Below, piece by piece: positions 12,923 to 25,965 of a stretch of 64,000 nt of DNA. How positions within the stretch are numbered: position 1 is the first letter of the stretch; every line of letters starts with the position of its first letter. A program made the translations under genes and the position numbers. The notes under the pieces were generated by a model. The model searched no databases, had not been told where the DNA came from, and saw nothing but the letters and a program-made list of their open reading frames with translations. The DNA is from Paulownia fortunei (lineage: Eukaryota; Streptophyta; Magnoliopsida; Lamiales; Paulowniaceae): contig CM033120.1 of the NCBI GenBank assembly GCA_019321725.1, positions 11,798,716 to 11,862,715 of the forward strand, in the 5' to 3' direction.

Positions 12923-14780
12923 ATGGATCCTCAGCCGGAGCCTGTTAGCTACATCTGTGGAGGTAATGGGCGATATCTATTATTGATGATTACATTTATT
13001 TCTTTGTTTTTTTCTTTTCTTTCGCGTTTTTCACTTTTGTAGTTGATTATTGAATTGTGGGGTTTGCAGACTGCGGGCAAGAGAACACGCTGAAGCCAGG
13101 GGATGTGATTCAGTGCCGTGAGTGCGGCTATCGTATTCTCTACAAGAAACGTACCCGAAGAAGTAATATTTCATTCTTTTTTTTTTTTGACCTTTTTTTC
13201 TTTTTATTCTCTCTCAATCCTTTTGTTTACCGCCTGTTATGTATTTCTTGTGTTGTTTTCGGCCTTTTTTAAATATATTTTCATTTACTGATTTTGCTTT
13301 TCTGTTCATGGTAGAGAGCAAATTTATTCCGTTTCTTTGAAAAATAGCACCAAGTATCATGCCTTTGCATAACATAGTCATATGGTGGATAACTATGCAG
13401 TGATGGACAAGTCTTTACTCTTAAGTCTTTAATTAGTGGTGGTGGATTGCATAGGATAACTATGCAGTGATGGACAAGTCTTTACTTGTAAGTTTTACTC
13501 GGTGGATAACTATGCAGTTATGGACAAGTCTTTACTTGTAAGTTTTACTCGGTGGATAACTATGCAGGATGGACAAGTCTTTACTTGTAAGTTTTACTCG
13601 GTGGATAACTATGTAGTGATGGACAAGTCTTTACTTGTAGTTGTGGATAACTACGTAGTGGTGGATAATTTAGAGAAAAGTTTGGAGAGAGTTTATGTAA
13701 AGAGAAACTTTTGAATTTAGCGAAAAATTTGGAGAGTTTATTTGGGAGACTATGTTAATTGGACAGGGATTTGACATATATAGGTATACATATCTTCCTA
13801 TACAAGGAAGAATCCGAGTGCCATTGGCAATTCTAATCCTATCTATATTGTAGAATTAAAATCCAAATCAAATATGGATATTAATTGGTAATGGGTCCAA
13901 AATGAGACCTAATTTTCAACAGTTGGCAATTCTACTTTTTTTATGTTGCATTTCATGGACTCTAACAGAATTATTTATGTGGGAACGGTGTTTATGTGGT
14001 AATGGTCGTTACAGAGCATTTTATTTACTTAGATATGGTAAAAGCTCTTAGATGAATATTTCCTGGGATAAAACTGTTTTAACCTGTGATAAACCATGCT
14101 GAACCATGCCTTTTCTGTTATGAGATTGTAGTTTTCACATGACTTTATTGGCATCATGGTTGGATGTGTATACGTTGAGACTTCATTTAAATTGAAGGAT
14201 TTGAAGTTAAGGATTTCAAATCCATAAAATGCATTGAGCTTGTTTGGATAATTTCGTAATACAATAGGTTTATAATTTTTGAGCTCTTATTTTGTGTTAT
14301 TTTTTGAGTCATTGTGGTGGATTTTAAATCCATCTTATATGGAGTCATTTGAAATCCTTCTATCAAATTTAAATTTTTCCATCGAAATGTAACCTATCTT
14401 TCCATCCAAATGCAACCAAATGCAACATGAGGAAAGGGAAAGAAGGGGTAAAAATAAAAGTAAAACAACTATATCCTAAAACAGAGTCTTGAGTCCATAT
14501 GTTGCGTTGCAATTGAAGTGGAAGACCAGACATTGGTTTATGTTGTAGATAACTCAAATTAGTGTTAGATCTCTAAGAGATAAAATGGTAAGATCATGAA
14601 ATTCTGTTTCCACATAATGCTATAATGTTCTTAGTTTGAGTCACAACGTTTTCTTGGTGATGGTTTGTTTTATTGTTTGTGAAATTTTTTTTTTATTGTC
14701 TTGTGAATTTTCTACTCCGTAACATCTGTTTATGTTAATTTTTGTTTATGTGTGCAGTTGTCCAGTATGAAGCACGTTAA
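12923..14780 (+). CDS. NRPB12: RNA polymerase subunit RPB12 (shared small zinc-ribbon subunit)
   Basis: Three coding exons, 12923-12962, 13070-13162 and 14758-14780, join in frame to a 51-residue protein. It starts [17 protein letters not shown] and ends RTRRIVQYEAR. The four zinc ligands are C12, C15, C29 and C32 (YICGDCG...QCRECGYR), and the basic tail KKRTRR is present. This is the normal size and layout of eukaryotic RPB12/ABC10-alpha, a nuclear subunit shared by Pol I, II and III and, in plants, IV and V. It sits at the interface of the large subunits and is needed for assembly and the open complex. Both introns are GT-AG. Intron 2 is 1.6 kb and contains a minisatellite. The coding sequence appears intact. 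Confidence 0.95.
13384..13670 (+). repeat. 50-bp minisatellite in RPB12 intron 2
   Basis: About five to six head-to-tail units with a 50-bp period, each containing GGTGGATAACTATGCAG, then TGGACAAGTCTTTACTTG and AGTTTTACTC. The central units (starting 13501, 13551 and 13600) are nearly identical; the outer ones at 13384 and 13640 are partial or diverged. A 70-residue open frame across it (about 13502-13714) is a product of the repeat. Confidence 0.9.
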
Positions 14781-15833
14781 AGCTACTTCAAAGGTCGATA
14801 TAGCAACATCAAGCAGCTCTCCCCCCTACTACATAATGACGTATGATGTTTGTGTGCTGCTGAGAACTGTTGATATGTGGACACAGTGTTCTGGTGTTCT
14901 ATATGTCTGTTATGTGATTGTGTTATAAATAAAAATTGTTATGTGATCTCTTATGCATAAAATATTAATTATTTTTCACTGGACCTTTAAAATAGGTTTT
15001 TGTCAGTGAGCTTTAAAAATATCAAGTCTAATAAAAGGGTAAAACTTAAGATTGTTAGAAAGTTCGTATTGGTCGTTAAATTCATTGTTGTTATTTACAA
15101 CTTTTGCTTAGTTTCTGCCTTTTTCTTTTCTTTTCTGCCAAATTTTAGAATTTTTCATTGTTGTTAAATGGGTTCCGTGTTTTTTTTAAAAACTTTTTGG
15201 GCATCTCTTTTCACTAATAACCATCAGTAATATTATAATTTTCTAAATAATTGGTCTATTAAGTGGCAATAACGAGTGAATAATTCTTTTTATATTTAGA
15301 AGTGTAATTTATCAATTTTTAGTGCTAGATTCAAGAATTCTTTTAGAGTGTTAAAATAAATCTCTCATTTTTAAGTTGTTATAGAAAGTTAGGAACGCTT
15401 CCAAGATGAATGATTATATGATTTAGTTTGTGCCTTTTCACATTGTAACTTGTGAAGGTTTCCCTTAATTATTTTTTTCAAATGTAATATTAAAAAATCA
15501 TTTTTTTTAAAAGGTCTCTTAATAACTTCTACAACTTGAAAGTTTTGTATTATTGAATTTACCTAAAGATTAGTGCAATAATTTATAAAAAAATTAACTT
15601 TGTAATTTAGCCAATTGAACATCTGAATACTGACAAAGAGACTTAATAATCAGTATGTTGGTGAAACACAAATTTGTTGGTTTCTCTTGGAGTGCATTAA
15701 AGTTTTCGAAGCCCAAATAGTTGTCCGTCCAGTAATTGTAAATTATAATAGCTATACACCAACTTATAAGTCACAATATGATTTCTGGAAAGTTGTAGTG
15801 AATGCTGCATTTTAGTCCCAAAGATATTTATAG

Positions 15834-16132
15834 TATGTTTGGAGCATTTTGAAATAAAATTCTATCTATAAAATGAATTTTTTAATATAAATTTTTTTAA
15901 AAATTATTTATAAATATTGTTAAGTGTTTAGTAGAAATGTATTTAATGTTCATTTAGTAAAAATGTAAGAAAAGAAATTTAAAAGATACAATTTTGCACT
16001 TTTCCAAAATGGACTTTTAGAGAAGTGATTTATTTTAAAAAATTATTTAAAAATAATTATCAAACACATAATTTTTTTACAAATAGAGTTTCATATCTAA
16101 AAGTTCATTTAAAATGGATTTTCAAACACTTA
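15834..16132. mobile_element. MITE-like element with imperfect terminal inverted repeats
   Basis: The left end (TATGTTTGGAGCATTTTGAA...) and the reverse complement of the right end (TAAGTGTTTGAAAATCCATTTTAA...) share a ~30-bp imperfect inverted repeat beginning TGTTTG. The interior is AT-rich and non-coding. Length (~300 bp) and structure fit a MITE. Target-site duplication was not resolved, so superfamily is unknown. Confidence 0.4.
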
Positions 16133-16365
16133 TTAGACTTTTCCATATTTGAATTTACAAAGCTTTAGATAAATATAAAGTTGCACCAAAAGAAAAAAAC
16201 AATACTACCATAGAGGTCAAGAAACAATTTCAAAGTTAACAGTAATAATACATAATAATTTTTTTTATAATAATAATTTCATAAGTTTAATACTAACAAA
16301 CGTCATTGTCTAAGTTGTTGTTGACGATTTAAAATATATATATATAGTGAAAATTAAAATGCTGT

Positions 16366-16539
16366 CACAAAATCATTATTAATATTTTTTAAAAGAAACG
16401 ATTAATTATATCATCCACTATTAGATCAAGATATTAAAGACTAATTAAGTACCACAAAATCATTATTAATATTTTTTAAAAATAACGATCAATTATATCA
16501 TCCACTATTAGATCAAGATATTAAAGACTAATTAAGTAC
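16366..16539 (+). repeat. 87-bp tandem duplication
   Basis: Two direct copies, 16366-16452 and 16453-16539, starting CACAAAATCATTATTAA and ending GACTAATTAAGTAC. They differ at only about three positions (for example AAAGAAACGATTAA versus AAAATAACGATCAA), so the duplication is relatively recent. Confidence 0.9.
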
Positions 16540-17728
16540 CGATGCCTCCAAATCAAATCATACATCTAATAAAAAGACTATTATCGAAATAGACGAAGAC
16601 AAATAGCTAGGTGGAACTTGAACCAAAATTTCTTTTAAATTGTAGAATCTTAGAATTTTTATTCTCATTGAGTTTCGTATTGCTAGTTATCAATTGCGAT
16701 AACTTATATATAATTCTTCGCTAATAAATATGCGAAAATTACTATTGTGACAATAATAATTCTTATCATTTCATGTATATAATTAATTTATTAAAACTTC
16801 GACATTGTTATTCTTGTAATTAATACTCTTTTTTCTGGTAATTTTAATTCTTCTTTCTGTCTTGCTCCCCCGCCCCTATTTTTTTAAGGGTTTTGCAATC
16901 AGAGTCCGGGCTGGAGGGGGTTGGGGGGTGGAGGTGGGTGTTTGAGTCTCCTCTTCTTCGGACTCCACGTATTATGTGCACTTGCACAGAATTGCATATA
17001 CAGATAAGGTGAGGGGGAGGGAGGGCGGTGGGTGAAGGAAGGTGATTCAAGAAAGCCCTGAAACTTAGGCTTTGTATGCTATTGTTTTTTCTGTTCTTTG
17101 AGTTTGTATTATGCGACAATGTGTTTTGAAAGAATGCTATAAAAAATATGTGCATTAGATGAAAAATATGTTAAAAAATATGATATATATTTAATTTTAT
17201 CTTGAAAAAAATAAATTGATAATAAAAATGAGATTATAAAATGATACCAAACATAACCTTATTTTTAGTCTAAACCTAATTTGCCCAAATCAATTTTCTT
17301 ACTGAATTTATATTTGTTTTTACCAACCGCATATTAAATATAATTACATTTATCATATGTTTAATTGAGTTCGACTGCATTAAAACTAAACAAGAATTTT
17401 CTGTTTCTTAAATTCATGTCCTGATTGTATTTGTAAGAACATATTCATAGGGAGATTATTTCTGTGCAAATAAGTGGGGTCTCAAATAATGGCATGAAAT
17501 TACATATAAACAAACACATAGATCGATGCCATAATATATCACCGACTAGCTTTTATCAAATTAGTCAGCAGAAAATGAAAACAAGATGATGAAGGTACGC
17601 TTACAAGCACTCTTTCTTGATCATTATGGAGCATACACATATTATTCCACATTTATTAGTTGCGCAGTGTACAAGGGGTAGCTAGTCAGAGAAGCATCCA
17701 TCTGTGTGGATCAAAGAAAGGACAAAAA

Positions 17729-18943
17729 TCAGCTATGGAAGGTGGCAACCTCAATCCCTTTGTTACTGTAGGCAACTGGTGCATCATATTTACTGAAAAG
17801 CCTGTAAGAGGAGATGAGTGAAAGCCCTGCATAGCAAAGGGTTACTATGAATGTAATTACTATCGACGCCGTCGCCTTCCGGCAGAAACCGCCGAACGAG
17901 CCGCAAGTCTCGCTCCATGTTATGGCGGCGTCGCCTTTGTACGCCAGGTACACCACCTCTGTTGATATAGCTCCGGCCGCTAGTATAATGTACGTGAGCA
18001 GCTGCATGATACAAGAGGAAAATTTGATTGGAAAACCTTGAGTTTAGCTAATGAATGAGAGAGATAATGAAATTCAATGGTTGAAAAATAAATTAAACTA
18101 TTTCAATTATGTACTTACAAATGAACATTGAGAATTATATGTATATATTCTACTTGATTAGAAAATAAATTAAACTATTTGAAATTATGTACTTACAAAT
18201 GGATATATCTCGTTGGGAAATGAATTAAGTTACTCAAAATTAGACTTTGAATGATAGATTGAATATATTCAAACTCTATTGGTTAAACAATATTAGGATT
18301 AAATATATACTTTGCTTTGGTTCGATTGAAGCTCTTTGATAAGCCAACTAATGATGTAAAAAATTACTAAATTAAAGTTAGATTTAAATGTTTCAAGTTC
18401 AAGAAGAAATTGAACCAAGTTTAAATAATAAGTTAATAGACCGACACTCATTTTTAAACCTTAGAATGGATTCGGCCCGATTTACTTGCACCCTAGTCTA
18501 AGTCTAGAATGGTGTCTACTTGTAAATGTACACAAACCTGGTCAAGGAGAAAGAACGCCCAAGCCCGGGACATGGTGGAAGGGCGGGGCACCGCCGCCAC
18601 AACCGCCGACAAAAGGGAATAACCGGCACAAACGCCACTTGCATGTACTAAATATCTATAAAACCACAAAGACATGAGCCAGACCTGCAAAGAATTTCGA
18701 CCTACAGGCTGCAAAAAAATATATACAATACCTGAAGGCTCCCAGGTCAGAATATGACAAGGAGCCATAGTCGTTAGTCTGGGAATCCTTGAGCATGATA
18801 ACAAGCGCCGCCACGCAGAGAGCCATCGGCAGGATGCGCAGAAGCGTCTCCGCCGTGCGCATGGTGGGGCTTCCACTTTCATCCTCCACATCCCTGCCCA
18901 TCTCCGCTGCAGAACCTGCAGGAATTGCACCATCTTTCCCCAT
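17729..18943 (-). CDS. CASPL2A: CASP-like membrane protein, CASPL2A type
   Basis: Read on the minus strand, coding exons are 18943-18732, 18655-18538 and 18001-17729, with GT-AG introns and continuous frame, giving 200 residues. The family-typical core is clear: [56 protein letters not shown] and [12 protein letters not shown]. Four membrane segments fall near residues 33-52, 72-93, 106-128 and 153-176, with both termini predicted in the cytosol. The conserved CASP/MARVEL Arg in TM1 (R36) and Asp in TM3 (D109) are present. CASP proteins scaffold plasma-membrane domains, best known at the Casparian strip; CASPL2 members are broader plasma-membrane proteins whose exact role is not shown by sequence. 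The ATG at 18943 was chosen over an upstream in-frame GTG. The gene looks intact. Confidence 0.9.
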
Positions 18944-19119
18944 CACGGAAGTGTATTCTTCTGTAGGCGAAAAGTATTATTTTCAGGAAAGTGGGAGCCG
19001 AGGAGAAGCAAATTGCTCCAACAACAGTACTTATTAATGGACTTAGGTAGGGTTTGGTACTGGTGAAATAAATGCCCATTAAAGTACGCCACACTTTCCC
19101 ATGCAAAGGCTCTGTGCGA

Positions 19120-19123
19120 GGAT

Positions 19124-19156
<33 letters not shown>
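19120..19156 (-). repeat. (TC)n/(GA)n tract upstream of CASPL2A
   Basis: A TC run of about 29 bases on the plus strand lies ~180 bases upstream of the CASPL2A start. Read on the gene strand it is a GA tract in the probable 5' UTR or core promoter, like the one before the zinc-finger gene. Confidence 0.7.
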
Positions 19157-19157
<1 letters not shown>

Positions 19158-20084
19158 TCTTTTTTAATTATTCAAGCTATTAATTATCAATGTCAATATT
19201 GAAGTTGATATATATTCTGTAATTGTGTATTTATAAAAGTTTCAATAATTTTTTTGAGAATATTCAAAAAAATTGATTTTGATTTTAAAAAATGATGAAC
19301 AACTATAAAAATAGTGGAAAATTTTAAAGGAAACTTTCCCCATTTTCAATTAGCATGATTCTCGATTTTTTAAACTAAAATATTTGTATATATATGATGT
19401 ATAAATAGCTTTAAATGATACGATGAAAATCTATTGTGATCAATTTAAAAATAACAAAATTAATAATGATTTGGTGATAAAAATAATGAAAAAATCTCAT
19501 AAAAACTTCATCAAAATATAGTACACATAATATTACACATATTTTCTATAAAGAGATCGCCATCGCTAATCTTTTTTCTTAACCTCCACTTTCACATTGA
19601 GAATACAATATTAATAGTTAACGTGCAGAACTACAAATAAGAAGAAACATGAAAATGATATATTTGTAGCATTCAGTTATATTACAAAATCAATAGACAC
19701 ATATTAATTATCAACATAATCAATAAATACATAACAAAAATATATACATGATTGATATGATACTTCTGCATTCAATGAATACAAACTATATGACTTTTGT
19801 GGATATATTAGTATTTAAACATGAATTATAATCAAATTATAATCAGTTGAACTCTACCGATACATATTGGTTCAAAATATTTGAAGAACAACCACCAATT
19901 TCATTTTGAATGCCAAGAAAATCCATGACATTGTGACATAAATTTATAATGCCATAACTGGAATTAAGGTGGATATTTATTTTGCTTTGTTGTTTTTTTT
20001 TTTTGGAGGGGTGGGGGGTGGGGGGTGGTTGTGATGGTGATTTGAATTTGGTAATTTTCAATTATATTTTTTATATTTTCAGCA

Positions 20085-20400
20085 ATTCTAGAATTGAAAT
20101 ATTTTTATTAGATTTTCGTGTAAAAATGATAACATATTTGGATTAGTTATATTTCTATAGAGACTATAAAGATTTGAAAATAAAAAAATATTTTTACATT
20201 ATAGTATTTTTATATGAGAAAATGTGAAATATTAGTAGGTATAAAAATAAGTTTGATTAGTGTATAAAAATACATAAAATTATTAATAGATTTAAAACTA
20301 AATTTTAAAAATAAAAATATAGAATATATTTAATAAAAATAAATATATTTTCTCCATTTTAAATAATAAATAATAGAAAGATTCTTTCTAAAATAAAAAC
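20085..20400 (+). repeat. Dispersed repeat, copy a
   Basis: Begins near TTATTAGATTTTCGTGTAAA followed by a run like AATGATAACATATTTGG. The same opening occurs at about 21825, and in reverse complement at about 34760. The interior is AT-rich and non-coding. It is probably a non-autonomous DNA element; the ends are approximate. Confidence 0.35.
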
Positions 20401-21814
20401 AAACATCTAATAAAAAGATGCATGTACAGTGTAGTCATGGGAAAGGAGTGAATGAGTCAATTTGCTAGACGTGGACCTGGATGTGACCAAAGAAAGCCCC
20501 TTCCCTCAAGGCAGTATTATATTGCTAACACTAATTAATGCCAATAAGATAGAAAACCACTATTAACTGACTCAATATGGGATCAGGATTATTTTTAAGG
20601 TTGCGACTTTGAATTTTGAGATAATTATAATTATTCACAGAAATTTATTTAATTTATGATACATATAATTATCCTTAATTCTCCAGAAATCGTACATGGG
20701 AACAAATCTTATTAAATTTTGCTTGCTTTAGGTTGGCGTAGAACCCATTCTACAAGTAGATTACTGTTGGAATATTATTTGATGGATATAACAATAATTA
20801 TCTATAAGAAACAATTGTTAATAACTAAATATTATAAAAATATTGCAATTCTTATAAAATTTGAATCCAAAACATCATAATTTTGGAACCTCAATTTTAT
20901 CAATTAACATAAGTTTCATTTTGGCATATGGATATAATATTGTTAATACTATATAATTATGGCTAAATTTTAATTTGCGGGCATAGATCTTGTTGATTTA
21001 TGTATTTTATTGCAAGAGGTGATAGAATACGTACACCAAATTTAATTATTGAAAGAGTTAATTATACCTATCTCCTCTTTAAAATAGATTAACTATCTAC
21101 TTCTTTCATGTCTGTTTCATTACAAATACATCCACAACCTAATTTTCCCTATTAATAATTTCAAAGAAAAGTAATTGACTAGTTTGCCCTCAACTTTAAA
21201 TATTAAAATAATGACAAAATTATTAAATTTATTAAATATTCATTTTTCCCTCGGGTGTTCTGGTAATGTTTATTTATTTTGAAAATGAGAAAATGAGAGG
21301 AAAAGAATAGGAAAATAGAGATAAATTTCTCAATTATTTTTTGAAGTAGTTTACCATATATTTAGGAGGGCAAAATATAACTATCAACAATTATTTTTCT
21401 GTTATTCAACTCTTATATTTTTGAAACAACGTTTCAATATATGTACTCGGGCAAAAAGAAGCTAGGCTTATGCTACTCATTTTTAGGTAAAATAAAAGTA
21501 AGAATATGAATAGCAAGAAATGCCCTGATAAATTATTCAGCCTAGCTAAAGAATTAGTTGATGAATAATCAAGAAGAAGGTTGAAATTGGGCATATATAC
21601 TAGGTTCTACTTTCCTGTGTTGTTGGTTTTCTTGAATTCTTAATTACTCATGAATGAGATAGTCTGTCTTGGCCCCCACTCTACTCCCAACGCTCTCTAG
21701 TAATGTCTTCGGCCTCCACTTAATCCAGCATTGAATTGGGTTTTGAGCTTTCTTCAAGTTCATGTTTTTCATCTCGACGAAGAATTTTAGTTTTTATCAC
21801 ATTGAGATGAATTT

Positions 21815-22270
21815 TTAATTTTTTATTAGAATTCGTGTAAAAATAAAAATATATTTAGTTACATGTATTTTGATGAAAAATTTATAGGGTGTAGGATGAT
21901 AATATATTCGATTTAGTATTTTTTTTGGGGTTTTTTTCATAAAAAAATATGATGAAATGATAATTTAAATGAATGATACGTAAGTGGCGGGATTCAATGA
22001 AATGATGCTTTTTGAAAAATAATAGTATATAATTAGATAAATTTAATTATGGTGGGATTCATTTTAAATATTTAGTTTGTAATTAATTATTATGATAATG
22101 TGGAGATGATGAGTTTCATTGCAATGATATTGCTTGAAAATAGTAATATATTATATAGATATATATAATAATGGTGAGACCTAATAGTTTAATATAGAGT
22201 TGAAAAGTATTTTTGGTAGAAAATGAGAAGATAAAATAAAATATTTCGATGAGATTGAGTAAAGTAAATA
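21815..22270 (+). repeat. Dispersed MITE-like repeat, copy b
   Basis: Contains, in order, ATTCGTGTAAAAATAAAAAT, an ATGATGAAATGATAATTTAA block, TACGTAAGTGGCGGGATTC, TGGTGGGATTCATTTTAAAT, a TTGCAATGATATT block and AGAAGATAAAATAAAATATTTC. The same blocks appear in the same order on the opposite strand between 34770 and 34290. The length is ~450 bp and no ORF is present. Confidence 0.6.
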
Positions 22271-24377
22271 TAATCTATATATATATATATATATATGAAA
22301 TAGTAAAAAATAGGAAAAATAGACGAAAACCGTACGCCTTAGAATTCCACTGGCCAAGGAAAACTCTAATAATGTCAATTAGTAGGAAAATTGTTTTAGT
22401 TTATACATTTATTTCATGTTTTTTTAATTTTTCGTAATATTCGTATGTAAGGTAAAAATCATTGAGGTGGCTTTGGCAACACAATATTTTACAATTCCTA
22501 GAGCAGTTTAAAATATTAGGTCACGAGCCTAATTGCTAATAGCAATTTTTTGAGGTATGATTCACAAAATTAATTAATTTTTTATGTGATAATATATTTT
22601 ATAATTGTGTTATGTATTTATTTGATTTATGATATGAAAAGAAAAAAATCATTTGAAAATTAGAGTAAATAATGTGACTGATGATGGAAGTAGCTGGTAA
22701 CATTGTAATATAGAAAGGAATGTCTCTTGTGCACGTAGAGAAAATGAAAGAGTTTGATACTATTTATAAAGAAATACATGTGTTTAGATGTTCGAAATAG
22801 AATATGGGGGGAAGATGGAGGGGAAGAAATATATATAAATATATATTTATATAATTTATTTATTCATATTTCTTTTTTGAGAATTAAATTTATTAATTTT
22901 TGAAAATTGAAATAATTCAAATCTCCTAGCAATACAGAAAGTTTAAGATTATAGAATTTTTCTGAAGAGCTGTGCATCAACTCGAATATTGCTTGCAAGC
23001 ATTTAGGAAAGAGTGTAATTTTTTCTATAAATACATTCACTTAACATTGAAAAAGTTATCTTTTCCATTTTTGAGAGAAATTTTCAAAATTACTATTTAC
23101 ATATTTGAGGTGACTTATTATATGTTAAAAGTGAATTTTCATTCAACCCGTTAGTAAATTCATAGTGGGTAATTATTATTTTAAAGAAAATATATTCACT
23201 TCTCAAGTCTATATCAAATTCTTGATTAAAAGTTCCTTTTACTATATTTGTTTTTTTCCTAACAATTGATAAAAAAAGAAATTAGGAAGAGAATGAGATT
23301 TAAAAAAAAAAACAAAAAACAATGAGAGAAGAAAGAAGTGAGATAAGGAAAAGTATAGGGAGCATTAAGGAACAAGAAACTGCGAAATATTATTCAAAAC
23401 CAATAAATTATTGAAAATCCGGTGAAACTGGAATCCTTGATCTGTCACTGTGCCCCAAGTTTTTCATAATACTAACTAAATATTTACAATTTAGATTTCA
23501 AAAGACCACTTTTAATTTGATATCGTTGAAGAATTATAATTGATGCCCAACCTCATCAAAATCGATATTAATAATTACGAGTTGACATAATCCCGAGCTT
23601 TCATCCAAAAGTATATATTGGGTTAAGAACATTCCTTCTTGAAGAACAGGGTTTAACTTAATACAATTGTGCCAGTAAAACATATATATTCAAATCCTTT
23701 AAAATGAAAAAAAATCTCCCTGAAATTTTTTAAGGTAAAACTATGTTAATGCTGTTACAAAACTTCAATAAACAACTACTAGTTTCATTTCCTGAAACAT
23801 AATGATCACTACTATCTCTTTGTTCTTAAGGTTTTCAAGTGGTGGTCTTCAAATTCTTTTAATTTTACTCCTTTTGCTCCATTATTAGGGTATGATATAG
23901 GTATTAATGAATTGAGTCGATATGAATATGATACTACTCAAAATTATTTGAATTTTATCGAATTTTAAAAATTATATTTTGACTTAGTTTGTTTGTTAAT
24001 CGAGTCGAGTTTGAAAGAACTTTAATCGAGTCGAAAACGAATTAAACTTGAATAACTTTATTTTTTTATATATATTTTTATTTTTTCACTTATCGAGTCG
24101 AGGTCGAGTTGAGTTTTAAATCTTATCGAACGAAAAAATGTGTTCAACATTTATTTGTTAAGTTAACGAACGAAGTTTAAATAATCTTTTAACGATCGAT
24201 TTCTATTCAAGTATCAAGTAATTTGATTCATTTTTCAATCTAAAGTGCGAAAAGTTTGCAAGGAAAATTTTATGGCACCCCAAAATTTAAATTTATAGCC
24301 TAGATTTTTTTTCAATTGACGGTCCCCTCTTGGGACCAACTGAAGACTTCTCAATCACCTTATGAGGTAGTCCTACT

Positions 24378-24530
24378 CATATTGGCGACGAATTTAATTT
24401 AAAATAGTAAATTTAAAAAATAATTAAATAAATACCGTGGTTGGCGGGGGTGTTAAAAAAATAAGTGAAAGCGCGTTTTAGAATTGCGCTTCCTGTCAGA
24501 AGGCGCAACCTGCGCCTTCTGATTGCAGTG
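24378..24530 (+). repeat. Left terminal inverted repeat of the MULE
   Basis: Matches the reverse complement of 31140-31412 in scattered blocks: ATAGTAAATTTA (24404-24415), ATACCGTGG (24433-24441), then GTGAAAGCGC (about 24466). The inner part forms two hairpins: AAGCGCG...TTGCGCTTCC (about 24470-24492) and TCAGAAGGCGCAACCTGCGCCTTCTGA (about 24496-24522). The GC content rises abruptly here. Confidence 0.7.
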
Positions 24531-25329
24531 CCGTTGTCCTCCTTTCTCCCCTCTCATTTCCTCTCCCCAACTGCACCAGACGGCACCCGACACGGCACCC
24601 GACTGCAGCAGACACGGCACCCGTTCCCCCTCCCTCCCGCGCGCACCTCCTCCCCATTCCACCATTATTAAACCTCCACCTTCCCCTTCCTCACTTCCTC
24701 CATTTTCCCCACCCACCAACTTCCCTCATTCTCTCTCTCTCTCTTTCGGCCTTTCACTCGAGTTTTTTGTCGAATTTTTTTTTGTAATTTTTTCTTTCAT
24801 TTTTTGGATTCTCCCATTCCCGTCTATTTTCGCTTCTTTCGTTAAGTAATATTGTTATTATTTTTTAAAATTTTTTAATTAAAAAAAATTACTAATTAAC
24901 ATTTATATATTTTTGTTCAGGTTAGTACGCGATATATTAAAATACGATGCAGATCATATTGTGCGTGTGACTTACAGGTATCATATTTCAATTATAATAT
25001 ATATATATTATTGTAATAATTGTGAAGTAAATGTATTATTATATTGAAAAAATAGATTTGATTGTATTGAAATGTGATTAATATTATTTTTTATAATGAT
25101 ACATGCAAGTATATTTTTAATAGCATATTTTATATGTGGAGAAGCTAATGTTTGCAATTTTTTTTTTGTATATTATATTTGTTATTTGTTATTTGACTTG
25201 AAAATATGAGTTAAAAATTATTGAACTATTTAGGGAATCTTTTTTACAACTATGATAATCTTAATTAAATATTATGTCTTTGAAATTATTATTTAAAATT
25301 AAAATATTAATACTTTTTTTGATGTAGTT

Positions 25330-25934
25330 ATGGCAAATAGAAACAACATTGATGTTCTAGTATACTTTGGTGGTCAAATTATACAAGATGCTAATTCAGT
25401 GATATATGATCGCCCTTTAATTGGAGCGAGGAGAATGTCTCGTAGGACAAGATTTTCTGAATTACTATTGAAAGTGTATCAGATTACGAGCGTTGATGAT
25501 AAACAATTCTTATTGAAATTATTTGGTAAGTACTGTTGCGGTAATGTGTCACAACTAATATCAATAACGGATTACGAATGATTGAAATTTTTCTTAGATT
25601 CGGGAAGAGAAAATCAATTTGTAGAATTTTATGTTGAGGCAGAACAAATTGTTCATAATATTGTGCCTGAGATACCAACAACCAATAAGTATTATCAGTA
25701 TGCATCATTTTTAAGAGATGATAGTGTGTTTGAAATGACTACAGTGACGCAAGGTATGGCAAGTGTTGGCATCAATGAGTTTAATGCAAGTGCTTCAAGT
25801 GCTGGTCAAGAGCATTTTCAAGGTACAAATACAGAACCGTATAATGCATACACTGATGAATTATCCGACCCACTTGTTGTCAGTTTAGGTGCTGAAGAAC
25901 ATATTAATTCCGAACCCGATGAAATTGCTACTGT

Positions 25935-25965
<31 letters not shown>

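Larger units (their letters stand above)
14781..17728. other. AT-rich intergenic DNA between RPB12 and CASPL2A
   Basis: RPB12 3' UTR is expected to about 14950. The rest is AT-rich with a MITE-like inverted-repeat element at 15834-16132 and an 87-bp tandem duplication at 16366-16539 (separate entries). A G-rich patch at 16865-17040 (GGAGGGGGTTGGGGGGTGG-type runs) has no family-like reading frame. CASPL2A 3' UTR probably occupies the last ~200 bases. Confidence 0.5.
19157..24370. other. AT-rich gene-free stretch with dispersed repeats
   Basis: No coding region is recognisable over ~5 kb. Two members of a dispersed repeat (about 20085-20400 and 21815-22270) share a TTAGA/TTCGTGTAAAAAT start and are listed separately. 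An (AT)n run lies at 22276-22296. A segment at about 23900-24240 is rich in CGAGTCGAG and TCGAACGAA words typical of a degenerate plant repeat that recurs near 32880-33700. Open frames of up to 80 codons lack family features. Confidence 0.5.

Noticed and set aside
13384..13670. Regularly spaced repeats that superficially recall a CRISPR array
   Set aside because: The whole 50-bp unit is repeated, with no unique spacers; it is a minisatellite in a plant intron.
13502..13714. 70-residue open frame in RPB12 intron 2
   Set aside because: It is made by the 50-bp minisatellite; the residues repeat with the DNA and have no family similarity.
24453..24849. Proline- and glycine-rich open frames at the left end of the MULE
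   Set aside because: They come from the GC-rich TIR and a CT-rich leader, differ in each frame and match no family.
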